NCBI GenBank assembly: GCA_022648685.1
Contig: JALCMW010000008.1
Span: 33,163-97,162, forward strand
Source of the DNA: Bacteroidales bacterium
GTDB lineage: Bacteria; Bacteroidota; Bacteroidia; Bacteroidales; UBA932
DNA: 64,000 nucleotides
Direction of reading: 5' to 3'
Below, one piece after another: positions 8,390 through 17,969 of this stretch. Under the pieces are notes generated by a model that saw only the letters and a list, made by a program, of their open reading frames with translations, was not told the origin of the DNA and did not search any database. The translations under genes and the position numbers were made by a program. Numbering within the stretch: the stretch's first letter is position 1; every line of letters starts with the position of its first letter.

Positions 8390-9814
8390 TCAATTGAAAT
8401 TTGTCACAACATCGTCCAGGAGAGCGACGAATTTATCTAAGGAAGCCAAATCAAGCCTTTCGCCAGGAGCATGTACTCCCTTTAGGGTGGGACCGAATGA
8501 AATCATATCCAGCCCGGGGAATTTGGTAAGGAAAAGTCCGCATTCCAATCCTGCATGGATAGCCTTTACTTCAGGCTCATTCCCGAACAATTTTTCGTAT
8601 GATTTTTTGCTTACTTGAAGGATTTTCGAAGAAAGATCCGGTTTCCATCCCGGATATTCGGATTTATGAGTTACTATGGCTCCGGCCAGACGGAAACTTG
8701 CTTCAACTTTGGCGGCAATTCCCTTTCTTGCCGAATCTATCGAACTTCTCTGGCTTGTTATTACATGTATGGGACCGCCATCCGTCATATTTACTGCAGC
8801 AAGATTGGTAGAGGTTTCCACTAATCCCGGAATATCCTGACTCATTGCAAGAACTCCGTGCGGAGCGGCAAACAATGCAGTTATCAGTCGCTTGCTTACA
8901 TCATTGGAAACTGCTTTAGCGTTGCATTTTTCCTCTGAAGCGTCGAAAATAACATCCGGATCGCTTTTAACGAATTCGGCCTTGACTTCCTTTCCGAATT
9001 TGTCGAAACGCGAAATGACAGAATTGACATCGGGTACAGCTATCAAGGCCTCAGAATCCCGTGCGATGGCGTTAGGCTTGTTTCCTCCCTTGATTGTCAT
9101 GAGCTGGAATTTATTATCCATTTCACCATACAGGAATCTGGCCAATTGCTGCAAGGTATTCATCCTGCCTTTGTCGATATCATCTCCGCTATGACCTCCT
9201 ATGGCATTGTATATCCGCAGCCTGACAGTTTTATATCCTTTTTCAACCGGCTCGTAGGAGCAGGCGAAGTCAACGACGGTATCGAGACCTCCGGCACAGC
9301 CTACAAACAACTGGCCTTCGTCTTCAGAATCAAGATTAATCAGTGTCTTTCCCGAGAAGAAACCTGATTCCATAGCGTGGGCGCCGTCCATTCCCGTTTC
9401 TTCGGAAATGGTAAACAGACATTCCAGTTTCCCCATAGGTTTTGGACTCTCCAGCAAAGCAAGTGAAGCTGCCACCCCTATACCGTCGTCCGCGCCCAAT
9501 GTTGTATTCTCGGCTATCATCCAGCCGTCCTTGATTACATAATCTATCGGATCTTTTCTGAAATCGTGTTTGTAATCCTTGATTTTATCACAGACCATAT
9601 CCTGATGTCCCTGCAGAACCAATGTCGGAACATTCTCTTTGCCCGCTGAAGCTTCTTTAGTAATAAGAACATTCCCGCATTTATCCGTTTTGCAAGCGAG
9701 GTTGCGTGCGGCCGCGAAGTTTTGCAAATAAGCGGTCATGGGCGCTTCGTGCCCTGATTCGCGCGGTATCTTTGTGATTTCCTTGAAGATTCTTAAAACT
9801 GATTCCGAGTCCAT
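8390..9814 (-). CDS. pepD: aminoacyl-histidine dipeptidase (cytosolic M20 peptidase)
   Basis: PepD hydrolyses Xaa-His and other dipeptides with a two-zinc site. The 474 residues carry the M20C motifs LQGHQDMVC (zinc His and catalytic Asp), NTTLGADDGIGVA (bridging Asp) and TISEETGMDGA (general-base Glu-Glu pair), followed by the lid domain with GGHSGDDI. It lies between dnaA (15 bp upstream) and rpe (9 bp downstream) and is probably co-transcribed with both. Length and motifs are normal. Confidence 0.94.
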   Translation of the reverse strand: MDSESVLRIFKEITKIPRESGHEAPMTAYLQNFAAARNLACKTDKCGNVLITKEASAGKENVPTLVLQGHQDMVCDKIKDYKHDFRKDPIDYVIKDGWMIAENTTLGADDGIGVAASLALLESPKPMGKLECLFTISEETGMDGAHAMESGFFSGKTLINLDSEDEGQLFVGCAGGLDTVVDFACSYEPVEKGYKTVRLRIYNAIGGHSGDDIDKGRMNTLQQLARFLYGEMDNKFQLMTIKGGNKPNAIARDSEALIAVPDVNSVISRFDKFGKEVKAEFVKSDPDVIFDASEEKCNAKAVSNDVSKRLITALFAAPHGVLAMSQDIPGLVETSTNLAAVNMTDGGPIHVITSQRSSIDSARKGIAAKVEASFRLAGAIVTHKSEYPGWKPDLSSKILQVSKKSYEKLFGNEPEVKAIHAGLECGLFLTKFPGLDMISFGPTLKGVHAPGERLDLASLDKFVALLDDVVTNFN

Positions 9815-9829
9815 GATACAATGTTTTTA

Positions 9830-11257
9830 TTATCTGTCTGCCGGTGAAAGCATTTTTTCTATATCCGAAATGTATTGCCTGAATGTTTTGTCGGTATCCT
9901 TTAGATCGGATACTGTAGTACAGGCATGCAGTACAGTAGCATGGTCTTTTCCTCCCAGTTCCGATCCGATGGTGGACAGCGAACAATTGCTTATCATATT
10001 CCGGCACATATACATAGCTATCTGCCTTGCCTGGACGGTTTGACGTTTGCGGGAACGTGACACCAGAATGTCTTTGGCTATGTTGAAATAGCCGCAGACC
10101 GTATCAACGATCTTGTCTATGGTAACTTCGCTCTGTTCCTCCCCTACTATCTTGTCCGTGATGTTTCTGGCAAGATCAACAGTTACCTCCTTATGCAGGT
10201 AAGTGGATTGCGCGATAACTGTCATCAGAGATCCTTCGAGTTCCCTGAAATTGGATTTAATCCTTGATGCAAGATATTCAAGCACGTCATCGCCTATTCT
10301 TACACCTTCCCTGAAACTTCTCGACTTCAGCATCGCCAGACGTGTGGAATAATCCGGTCTGGAAAGTTCCACGGACAATCCCCATTTAAATCTCGAAAGC
10401 AATCTTTCTTCAAAGTTCTGAAGATCCACAGGAGCCCTGTCGGAAGTGAATACAAGTTGTTTTCCGGATTGATGAAGGTGGTTGAAAATGTTGAAAAACG
10501 CATTTTGCGAGCCGGGGCCTATCAAATCCTGGATATCGTCTACTATCAGCACATCTATTTTCATATAATAAGCCAGAAAATCGATGAGTTTGTTTTTCAC
10601 ATTGACGGCATCCATATATTGCGTCTTGAATTCGTTGCCGGTCACATATAGCACAACGAGTTCGGGATATTTGTCTTTTATCGCTATACCTATCGCCTGG
10701 GCCAGATGTGTCTTGCCCAATCCGGGTCCTCCGAAAAGGAACAAAGGATTGAACGGCGTTTTACCTGGGGCGAGGGAGATATTTTCTCCGGCGGTGAATC
10801 CCATTTTGTTGCATTCGCCGACAACAAGATTGTTGAAGCAATAAACCGGATTCAGCCTGGGATTGATTTTGATCCGTTGTATTCCCGGGAATACGAACGG
10901 TCCCGGATTTGCAGACGGCTGATATGTATTTATCGATACCGATCTGTTTACAGGTGTCAAGCCTTGCGCGGCAGGGAAAACCATAGGCGGCTGTACCTTG
11001 ACGGGTTTAACCATATAAACTAATTTGGCATCCGTACCGATCACCCTTTTAAGCGTTTTTTTCAGTACGTCCAGAAAAGCTCCTTCAAGATATTCCCTGA
11101 AGAAGTCCGAAGGCACCTCAATAGTCAATGTGGAATCCTTGATCGAAACGGGAATTATCGGCTTGAACCAGGTATTGAATTTTTGGGGATCTATAATTTG
11201 TTCAATAATCCTCAGACAATTGTTCCATACTGCAATATGTTTATCCTGATTTGCCAT
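9830..11257 (-). CDS. dnaA: chromosomal replication initiator protein DnaA
   Basis: DnaA binds the replication origin and opens it. All four domains are present in 475 residues: an N-terminal helicase-interaction domain (about 1-85), a short Pro-rich linker, the AAA+ domain with Walker A GGPGLGKTHLAQA and Walker B VLIVDDIQDL, and the DNA-binding domain IV ending in ELGGKDHATVLHACTTV. Downstream genes are pepD and rpe, not the dnaN/recF seen in many phyla. The AT-rich 396 bp upstream is described separately. Confidence 0.97.
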   Translation of the reverse strand: MANQDKHIAVWNNCLRIIEQIIDPQKFNTWFKPIIPVSIKDSTLTIEVPSDFFREYLEGAFLDVLKKTLKRVIGTDAKLVYMVKPVKVQPPMVFPAAQGLTPVNRSVSINTYQPSANPGPFVFPGIQRIKINPRLNPVYCFNNLVVGECNKMGFTAGENISLAPGKTPFNPLFLFGGPGLGKTHLAQAIGIAIKDKYPELVVLYVTGNEFKTQYMDAVNVKNKLIDFLAYYMKIDVLIVDDIQDLIGPGSQNAFFNIFNHLHQSGKQLVFTSDRAPVDLQNFEERLLSRFKWGLSVELSRPDYSTRLAMLKSRSFREGVRIGDDVLEYLASRIKSNFRELEGSLMTVIAQSTYLHKEVTVDLARNITDKIVGEEQSEVTIDKIVDTVCGYFNIAKDILVSRSRKRQTVQARQIAMYMCRNMISNCSLSTIGSELGGKDHATVLHACTTVSDLKDTDKTFRQYISDIEKMLSPADR

Positions 11258-11653
11258 TAAAAATAGTTAAGTTTTTTCTTGAATGAATTTTGTTGGTCAC
11301 CCTGACTTCAAATGCAAATTTGGATGAAAAATTCTTTATAAAAAAATTCTTTTCCTATTGGAATTTAATTTTCTTTTTCTTATATAAACGTTTGCGATTT
11401 CGCTAAACGCGTTTTTTTTAAATAACTGTATTTCAATATGGTATATTTTTAAATTTTAGTGATTTGCTAATAATTTCAGACCATTACAAATTAGAATTAT
11501 TCAAATCTACTCCGATAGGGAAAAACAATCGTTCTGAACTGTTGACAAGTGGAATTTCCTTGATATAAAAAGTCTTTTAAGCTTCTTTTTGTGACAAAAG
11601 GAACATTTTGTTTAGTAAATTCCGGCCTGATTTTAAGTATGAAAGAGGATGAA
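11258..11653. other. AT-rich gene-free region upstream of dnaA
   Basis: No plausible gene lies here. The stretch is strongly AT-rich, with runs of A and T and a small inverted repeat around 11385-11412 (GCGATTTCGC core flanked by AAACG and CGTTT). It must hold the dnaA promoter. No good DnaA box (TTATnCACA or one mismatch) was found by eye on either strand, so an origin here is possible but not supported. Confidence 0.5.
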
Positions 11654-12874
11654 TCAGTATTTGATGATCGAAGACTCCCCGTTTTCCACTTTGACCATGA
11701 ATGACTCCGGGAAAAGCTTCTTCAGTTTGCCGTAAGATGCAGTTGCTTTTTTATAATCGGGATCGGTTCCTATAATATATTTATAAATTCTTCCGACTTT
11801 CACGACTGAAGGGGCATATCCTTTGAAAAAAGGATCCGATTTTTTCATGACCTTTACAGTGGCGAGGATCTGTGTCCCATAATAAATATTCTTTGGATTT
11901 TCCTGTACTGTTTCTTCCGTAACCGTGTCCCTGTCCCGATTGTTTATCGAATCGTTAGTCTCCGGAGTTACGGATTTCTTATCTTCCCCAGAGATTGCAT
12001 GGGCACGTTTTGCTTCGGCAGCTTGTTTCTTTCCGTCATCCATACTGCTGTCGTAACTTTTCTTGAAAGCAGAGAAAGCCTGGAGCAGGTCATCGGCTAT
12101 AGCGTCCCGTCCCGTTTTTGTCCTGAGGGTTTTCAGATCGGAAGGATTGGAAATAAATCCGCATTCAACAAGAACCGACGGCATGGATGTCTTCCAAAGG
12201 ACATAAAAAGGATCCTGCCAGATTCCCCTGCTTTGTTTTACCGGGCCTTTTGACATGGATTTGTCTATATCCTGGGCAAACAGGAAACTTTGTTCAAGGA
12301 ATGCGTTTTGCATTAGGTTGAAAAAAATGAACGACTCCGGCGCGGAAGGATCGAATCCCTGATATTTTGCAGTATAATCATCTTCCAGCATTATAACGGA
12401 GTTCTCTCTTTTGCACACATCCATATTATAGGAAAACAAATCCCTGTTTTTGATTGAAGATTTTCCAAGTATATGAATGGAAAAACCGTGGGCTGATGAA
12501 GACTTGGGAGCTGTATTGATATGTATGGAGACGAAAAGATTTGCGTTGTTCCTGTTAGCTATGGCGGCCCTCTCGTTCAGAGGAATGAACACATCGGTAT
12601 TTCTGGTCATCACGACTTTCACATCAGGATAAGCCGCTTTTATTTTAGCTGCGAATCTTCCGGCTATGTCAAGGGTAAGAGTCTTTTCATAGGTTTGCCT
12701 GTCTTTGCTGACGCATCCAGGATCGTGTCCTCCGTGTCCCGGATCTATAACTATAGTCTGCAACTTGAAATTGTCTTTACCGCGTGGACCGGCGAAGGCT
12801 TGCAAGGACGACGTCATATTCAATACAATGGCAAGAAATATGAAGAGAATTTTATTGTTTATCTCGGAAAACAT
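11654..12874 (-). CDS. N-acetylmuramoyl-L-alanine amidase (Amidase_3) with C-terminal binding domain
   Basis: It is a zinc amidase that cuts the amide bond between MurNAc and the stem peptide during cell separation. A signal peptide spans about residues 1-28 (hydrophobic core LFIFLAIVLNMTSSLQAFA). The catalytic domain (about 38-275) has the zinc ligands in IDPGHGGHDPG, the Glu in YEKTLTLDIA, LFVSIHINTA, and the catalytic Glu in PSVLVECGFISNPSD. A charged linker (about 280-335) leads to a C-terminal domain of about 70 residues that resembles a SPOR/LysM-like peptidoglycan-binding unit (GTQILATVKV to ESFMVKVENGE). It is divergent from lptD, so two envelope genes share an intergenic region. Confidence 0.9.
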   Translation of the reverse strand: MFSEINNKILFIFLAIVLNMTSSLQAFAGPRGKDNFKLQTIVIDPGHGGHDPGCVSKDRQTYEKTLTLDIAGRFAAKIKAAYPDVKVVMTRNTDVFIPLNERAAIANRNNANLFVSIHINTAPKSSSAHGFSIHILGKSSIKNRDLFSYNMDVCKRENSVIMLEDDYTAKYQGFDPSAPESFIFFNLMQNAFLEQSFLFAQDIDKSMSKGPVKQSRGIWQDPFYVLWKTSMPSVLVECGFISNPSDLKTLRTKTGRDAIADDLLQAFSAFKKSYDSSMDDGKKQAAEAKRAHAISGEDKKSVTPETNDSINNRDRDTVTEETVQENPKNIYYGTQILATVKVMKKSDPFFKGYAPSVVKVGRIYKYIIGTDPDYKKATASYGKLKKLFPESFMVKVENGESSIIKY

Positions 12875-12891
12875 TTAAGCAGGGTACGTAT

Positions 12892-12923
12892 TTTGGTAAT
12901 AACTGAAATTAGTTTTACATTTG
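12892..12923 (+). promoter_or_regulatory. Bacteroidota-type promoter of lptD
   Basis: TTTG at 12892-12895 and TACATTTG at 12916-12923 are separated by 20 bp, matching the -33/-7 consensus of the primary sigma factor of Bacteroidota. The predicted transcript starts about 40 nt before the lptD ATG. Confidence 0.7.
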
Positions 12924-12968
12924 TACTTTGCAAATTTAGTAAAAAATTGCATAATATAGAATATCAGG

Positions 12969-15770
12969 ATGTCGATATACAAACCGGAAAATCATAGATT
13001 TTTTGCCGGAAAATACTTGTTGGCGGGAATTTTAATTCTTTTGTTAACCGGTATTTCCCTTCTTTCCCAACCTGACCGGAAACCCGGACGAAGGAGATCC
13101 AAAGCATCGAACTCCGCCGTTGCTTCCGACAGTATAAGGAAAATGATTCCCGATTCCCTTTTGGCTGTTGCCGATTCAACAGCAAAGGCAGATTCCACTG
13201 CAAAAGCCGACTCTCTGATGCTCTTGGGAAAAAGTTCCATAAAACATCCCGCATTTTCACAGGCTAAGGATTCCATAATAGAAGTTTTTTCCGATGGAAA
13301 GAGGAAAGTTTATTATTACGGAGATGTAAGCGTCACTTACAGCGGGCTCAAATTGTCGGCCGACTATATGGAATACGACATGAATACTGGCGTGGTATTC
13401 GCACGTGGTACTCTCGACACGCTTACGGGCGAGTGGAAAGGACAGCCGAAGATGGAACAGGGCGGCAAAACTTACTATATGGAGCAGATCCATTACAATT
13501 TCAACACTCAGAAAGCCGCTGTCAAGAACATGATTACCCAGGAGGATGACGGGATACTCCATGGCAAGAATATTAAAATGATGCCCGACAGGTCTATAAA
13601 CATAACCAACGGCAAATATACCGTCTGTGATCTTGAACATCCTCATTATTATTTGAAACTTACTGCAGCGAAAGTCATAACGAAACCTTCCAGAAAGACG
13701 GTCTTCGGTCCCGCATATCCGGTAATCGAAGATGTTCCGCTCCCGATAGGTCTTCCTTTCGGTTTCATTCCCAAACGTCCGAACAGGGCCACTGGTCTGC
13801 TTATGCCGACTTTCGGCGAAGAAAACGCCCGTGGATTTTATCTCAAGGATCTCGGAATGTATTTCGTCATCGGAGATTATTTCGATGTTTCCGTAACTAC
13901 CGACATGTATACTCTTGGATCATGGAGCTTTGATGTCAATTCCAGATACAAGGTGAATTATAAGAGCAATGGTACTTTTGCTCTTACTTATTCCGTGGAT
14001 CAGACCGGAGAAAAAGGAAGCACGGATTTCTTCCAGACGAAGAACTTTGCCCTGAAATGGTCCCATCAGCAAGATTCGAAAGCTCATCCCGGAACATCAT
14101 TCAGCGCATCCGTCAATTTTTCGAGTCCGTCCAACAGCAAATACAATTCAAGATCGGTGTCTGAGGCTCTCCAGAATCAAGTATCTTCTTCCGTTTCATA
14201 TTCAAAGAATTGGGATGGAAAATTCAATCTTTCAATCAATGCCCTGCACAGCCAGAATTCCAGGGACAGTTCATATTCTTTCACATTGCCTAACCTTACT
14301 TTTTCCGTTACCCGTTTCTATCCGTTCAAAATCCAGAACAGGGTCGGGAAAGAGAAATTCTATGAAAAGTTCTCTCTGGCGTATAACACTACTCTGCAGA
14401 ATAAAATCAATTTCAAATCATACGAATTCGGAAAACCCGGGTTCATGGACAAGTTTTCCAACGGAATGAGTCACAGTTTCCAGATAGGGCTGCCGAATTT
14501 CACCCTTGCGAAATATTTTAATTTCACTCCTGGCATCAGCTACGGTATGAACTGGTTTTTCCGTGATACGAAAAAGGAATTCGATTCCGAAACCAATTCG
14601 GTGGTGGATGTAAAAGGTAAACAGTTCGGAACATTCGGGGTGACCCAGACATACTCCGGTAGCATGTCCATGAGTACACGCCTATACGGTATGTTCAATT
14701 TCGGCAGTTACCACAAAGTCCAGGCTATAAGGCATGTGATTTCCCCGACTGCGTCTTTTTCGTTCAGTCCGGAACAGGGTACATACGCAAACGGCTGGAG
14801 GACGTTTAATTATACTGATACCAACGGAGTTGCCCATTCGCTGGACTATAATCTTTTTTCCGGACAGCTGAATTCTGTTCCCGGCAGGGGAAGATCCGCT
14901 ACCGCAAGCATTTCAATTGGCAACAATCTGGAAGCAAAAGTAAGGGATTTGAGAGATACGACCGGAAAAGGCGTTAAAAAGGTAAAACTTATTGACCAGC
15001 TCAATTTCAGCACTGGATATAATTTTCTTGCCGATTCATTGAGGATGAGCACAATAGGTGTAACCATGTCTACATCCGTTTTCGGAAAGATGGGAATCAG
15101 CGCAAATGCCAACCTGGATCCTTATGCTATCAACGACAAAGGACGGAAAATAAATAAGTTCAATATAATGGAAAAAGGACTGCTTCATCCTTTACGCCTT
15201 ACGAATGCCAGTGCGACCATTTCATATTCATTTTCAGGAAAAGGAACGATGAATGGCAATGATGGAAGCCGGGGAAGCGGAAATACCGGAGGCGGCTCCC
15301 AAGGCAGTTCGGGAGGAAGGGATTCCAGCCCTGCTTCCTATTATCAGCGTATTTATTACAATCCCATGAACGGAGCATATATTCCGGGAGGATGGCTATA
15401 TTATCTGAATCCCAATTCACCATGGTCCGTGAATGTCAATTATTCGTTCAATTACAGCCGTTCTTATTCTTATGCCAATGAACAGTTGATTACGAATAAT
15501 AAATATACGCAGACCCTTGGTCTGACCGGCAATATAAAATTGACTCCTAAGATGGCGTTGAACATGACCACCGGCTTCGATGTGATGGCAATGAAAATGA
15601 CTACAACACAATTAAGCGCGTCGTTCGATCTCCATTGTTTCAATATTGCAGTATCATGGATCCCTTCCGGGACATGGCAGTCATACAGCTTCCGTATTGC
15701 AGCAAATGCTTCCGCGCTTGCAGATTTGCTTAAATACAAGAAAAACAACAGCTATTGGGACAATAGATAG
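12969..15770 (+). CDS. lptD: LptD-like LPS assembly outer-membrane protein
   Basis: LptD receives lipopolysaccharide from the periplasmic bridge and inserts it in the outer leaflet. The protein has 933 residues. A signal segment at about 14-33 is followed by an unusual Ala/Asp/Ser-rich stretch with short repeats (ADSTAKADSTAKADSLM, about 68-85). A periplasmic beta-taco (OstA-like) domain follows around 105-240 (VYYYGDVSVTYSGLKLSADY, TCDLEHPHY-like NGKYTVCDLEHPHYYL). The rest is a large barrel, with the plug-to-barrel strings PIGLPFGFIPKRPNRATGLLMP. A Gly/Ser-rich surface loop lies around 760-790. It is divergent from the amidase and followed by rho with its own promoter. Confidence 0.88.
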   Translation: MSIYKPENHRFFAGKYLLAGILILLLTGISLLSQPDRKPGRRRSKASNSAVASDSIRKMIPDSLLAVADSTAKADSTAKADSLMLLGKSSIKHPAFSQAKDSIIEVFSDGKRKVYYYGDVSVTYSGLKLSADYMEYDMNTGVVFARGTLDTLTGEWKGQPKMEQGGKTYYMEQIHYNFNTQKAAVKNMITQEDDGILHGKNIKMMPDRSINITNGKYTVCDLEHPHYYLKLTAAKVITKPSRKTVFGPAYPVIEDVPLPIGLPFGFIPKRPNRATGLLMPTFGEENARGFYLKDLGMYFVIGDYFDVSVTTDMYTLGSWSFDVNSRYKVNYKSNGTFALTYSVDQTGEKGSTDFFQTKNFALKWSHQQDSKAHPGTSFSASVNFSSPSNSKYNSRSVSEALQNQVSSSVSYSKNWDGKFNLSINALHSQNSRDSSYSFTLPNLTFSVTRFYPFKIQNRVGKEKFYEKFSLAYNTTLQNKINFKSYEFGKPGFMDKFSNGMSHSFQIGLPNFTLAKYFNFTPGISYGMNWFFRDTKKEFDSETNSVVDVKGKQFGTFGVTQTYSGSMSMSTRLYGMFNFGSYHKVQAIRHVISPTASFSFSPEQGTYANGWRTFNYTDTNGVAHSLDYNLFSGQLNSVPGRGRSATASISIGNNLEAKVRDLRDTTGKGVKKVKLIDQLNFSTGYNFLADSLRMSTIGVTMSTSVFGKMGISANANLDPYAINDKGRKINKFNIMEKGLLHPLRLTNASATISYSFSGKGTMNGNDGSRGSGNTGGGSQGSSGGRDSSPASYYQRIYYNPMNGAYIPGGWLYYLNPNSPWSVNVNYSFNYSRSYSYANEQLITNNKYTQTLGLTGNIKLTPKMALNMTTGFDVMAMKMTTTQLSASFDLHCFNIAVSWIPSGTWQSYSFRIAANASALADLLKYKKNNSYWDNR

Positions 15771-15778
15771 TAAATATA

Positions 15779-15810
15779 TTTGGACATTTACTATTTTATC
15801 ACTATCTTTG
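15779..15810 (+). promoter_or_regulatory. Bacteroidota-type promoter of rho
   Basis: TTTG at 15779-15782 and TATCTTTG at 15803-15810 are 20 bp apart. The predicted start leaves a leader of about 130 nt before the rho ATG, long enough for the autoregulated termination known for rho in other bacteria; the autoregulation here is inference. Confidence 0.7.
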
Positions 15811-15944
15811 CACTGCTTTCAGACGATTGTCTGCAAAGATTTCCACACAAATAAATTCTTAATTATTGGCGGATTCATCCCGCTGTTTTTTTCGAAATGT
15901 AATTCTCGCGTGCATATATTTGGTGCGCATTATTAAAATTAGTT

Positions 15945-17963
15945 ATGCTTCACAGTTTATTTGAACTGAACAAAATGAGCGAAGAGCAGCTCAGGTCTCT
16001 GGCCGAAGGACTCAAAATTAAAAACTCACAAAAACTTGACGTTGAGAATCTCTCATACGCAATATTGGACGAAGAGGCAAGGGCTGAATCCCTGAAACCG
16101 ATTCCGGACAAGCCTGCGCGCAAACGCGGCCGTCCTCGTAAATCCGAAACGGCACAGAAGAAAGATATCCATAAAAATGAACCGTCCAAAACAAATGATG
16201 TGCACCAGGATACCGTAAAGGCGCCTGAAAAAGAAAAAGCACAGGATATCAGGGTTAAGCAGGAAAATGTCCAGCCGCAGGCTGAAAAGCCCCGTGTATC
16301 ATCAAAACGTCCGCGCAAGCCGAAAACGACAAACGTACAGCAAGTTCCGCTGAACATGAATAAAGGGAATCAGGAGCAACAGGCCGGCGTACAGGAAAAA
16401 CAACTGCCTGAAAAGAAACAAAATCAGGAGCAGCATCAGCCTTCAGAATCTGCAAAAGAGAATCGCAATGTTCCTGTCCAGGTTCAAAAGCAAAAGGTCT
16501 CAGGTCCGAATCCGGCTCAGAAAAATCACAACAACCAGAATAATCAGAATAATCAGAATAACCCTGGCAACCCAAATAATCCTGCCAATTCTAACAACTT
16601 TAATAACCAGAACAGCCAAAAAGCCGAGCAGACCCCGTCTGATTCGGTAAATGCTAAAGAGTTTATTCACAAAATATTCAATGACCTTGACAAAGATGTT
16701 TCCCAGGAAGGGATAGAAAATCAGGGCCAGTCACAGGCAGCTCAGCCAGGCAGGGAATATAACAGACAGGAAAAATACGGCAAAACAAAGAAATATCAAC
16801 CGAGAATAGAATTCGAAGGGACGATAGAAGCTACCGGTGTTTTGGAAATCATGCCAGACGGATACGGGTTCCTGCGTTCTTCCGACTATAATTACCTTAA
16901 TTCCCCTGATGACATATATGTTTCCCAGGGACAGATAAAATCAAATGCACTTAAAACCGGAGATACCGTTACCGGAGAAATAAAGCCGCCTAAAGAAGGA
17001 GACAAATATTTCCCTTTGGTAAAAATCAAATACATTAACGGACGCACTCCGGATTATATCCGTGACAGAGTGCCTTTCGATTTCCTTACGCCTCTGTTCC
17101 CCGAAGAAAAATTCAATCTGCTCGGACACGGCCATGAATATGACACTTCATGCAGGATCGTGGATATGTTCACGCCTATCGGAAAAGGACAAAGGGGACT
17201 TATTGTCGCTCAGCCTAAAACAGGAAAGACAGTGCTTCTCAAGTCGATTGCCAACGCGATCGCAGACAATCATCCGGAAGTATATGAAATAGTCCTTCTT
17301 ATTGATGAAAGGCCTGAAGAGGTTACGGACATGAGCAGAAGTGTCAAAGCGGAAGTTGTGGCTTCCACGTTCGACGAACCGGCGGAAAGGCACGTAAAGG
17401 TTGCCAACATGGTTCTGGACAAAGCCCGCCGTATGGTCGAATGCGGTCATGATGTGGTAATCCTGCTGGATTCCATTACCAGGCTTGCTCGTGCCTACAA
17501 TACGGTACAGCCGGCTTCCGGAAAAGTATTGACGGGAGGCGTGGACGCAAATGCACTTCAGAAACCGAAGAGATTCTTCGGAGCCGCCCGCAATATAGAA
17601 AACGGCGGTTCCCTCACGATCCTTGCGACGGCGCTCACCGACACCGGTTCCAAGATGGACGACGTAATATTCGAGGAATTCAAGGGTACAGGCAATATGG
17701 AACTGCAGCTTGACAGGACTCTTTCCAACAAGCGTATATTCCCTTCCGTAAACGTAGTGCTTTCAAGTACCAGACGTGACGACTTGCTTTATTCTTCTGA
17801 CCAGGCCCAGAGAATATGGATTCTGCGTAAGCTACTTGCTGATATGAACCCTACCGAAGCAATGAACTTCATGCTCCAGCTCATGGACGAATATAAAACA
17901 AATGAGGACTTACTTGACAATATGAACAAAGTAAGTCCTAAAGATATGAGAAATTTCTATTAG
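15945..17963 (+). CDS. rho: transcription termination factor Rho with long disordered insert
   Basis: Rho is the RNA-dependent hexameric ATPase that ends transcription of untranslated RNA. The 672-residue length far exceeds the 419 residues of E. coli Rho. Residues 1-45 form the Rho_N helical domain ([19 protein letters not shown]). Residues about 50-285 are a Lys/Pro/Gln-rich region, with an Asn-rich core near 200-225 ([17 protein letters not shown]). The RNA-binding cold-shock-like domain follows ([20 protein letters not shown]), then the ATPase with Walker [25 protein letters not shown] and the Q-loop region [11 protein letters not shown]. It converges with carB, with 6 bp between stops. 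Long Rho inserts are characteristic of gut Bacteroidota. Confidence 0.96.
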   Translation: MLHSLFELNKMSEEQLRSLAEGLKIKNSQKLDVENLSYAILDEEARAESLKPIPDKPARKRGRPRKSETAQKKDIHKNEPSKTNDVHQDTVKAPEKEKAQDIRVKQENVQPQAEKPRVSSKRPRKPKTTNVQQVPLNMNKGNQEQQAGVQEKQLPEKKQNQEQHQPSESAKENRNVPVQVQKQKVSGPNPAQKNHNNQNNQNNQNNPGNPNNPANSNNFNNQNSQKAEQTPSDSVNAKEFIHKIFNDLDKDVSQEGIENQGQSQAAQPGREYNRQEKYGKTKKYQPRIEFEGTIEATGVLEIMPDGYGFLRSSDYNYLNSPDDIYVSQGQIKSNALKTGDTVTGEIKPPKEGDKYFPLVKIKYINGRTPDYIRDRVPFDFLTPLFPEEKFNLLGHGHEYDTSCRIVDMFTPIGKGQRGLIVAQPKTGKTVLLKSIANAIADNHPEVYEIVLLIDERPEEVTDMSRSVKAEVVASTFDEPAERHVKVANMVLDKARRMVECGHDVVILLDSITRLARAYNTVQPASGKVLTGGVDANALQKPKRFFGAARNIENGGSLTILATALTDTGSKMDDVIFEEFKGTGNMELQLDRTLSNKRIFPSVNVVLSSTRRDDLLYSSDQAQRIWILRKLLADMNPTEAMNFMLQLMDEYKTNEDLLDNMNKVSPKDMRNFY

Positions 17964-17969
17964 CGGTTC

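Noticed and set aside
11258..11653. Replication origin upstream of dnaA
   Set aside because: AT-rich, but no convincing DnaA boxes were seen by eye; kept only as a gene-free region.
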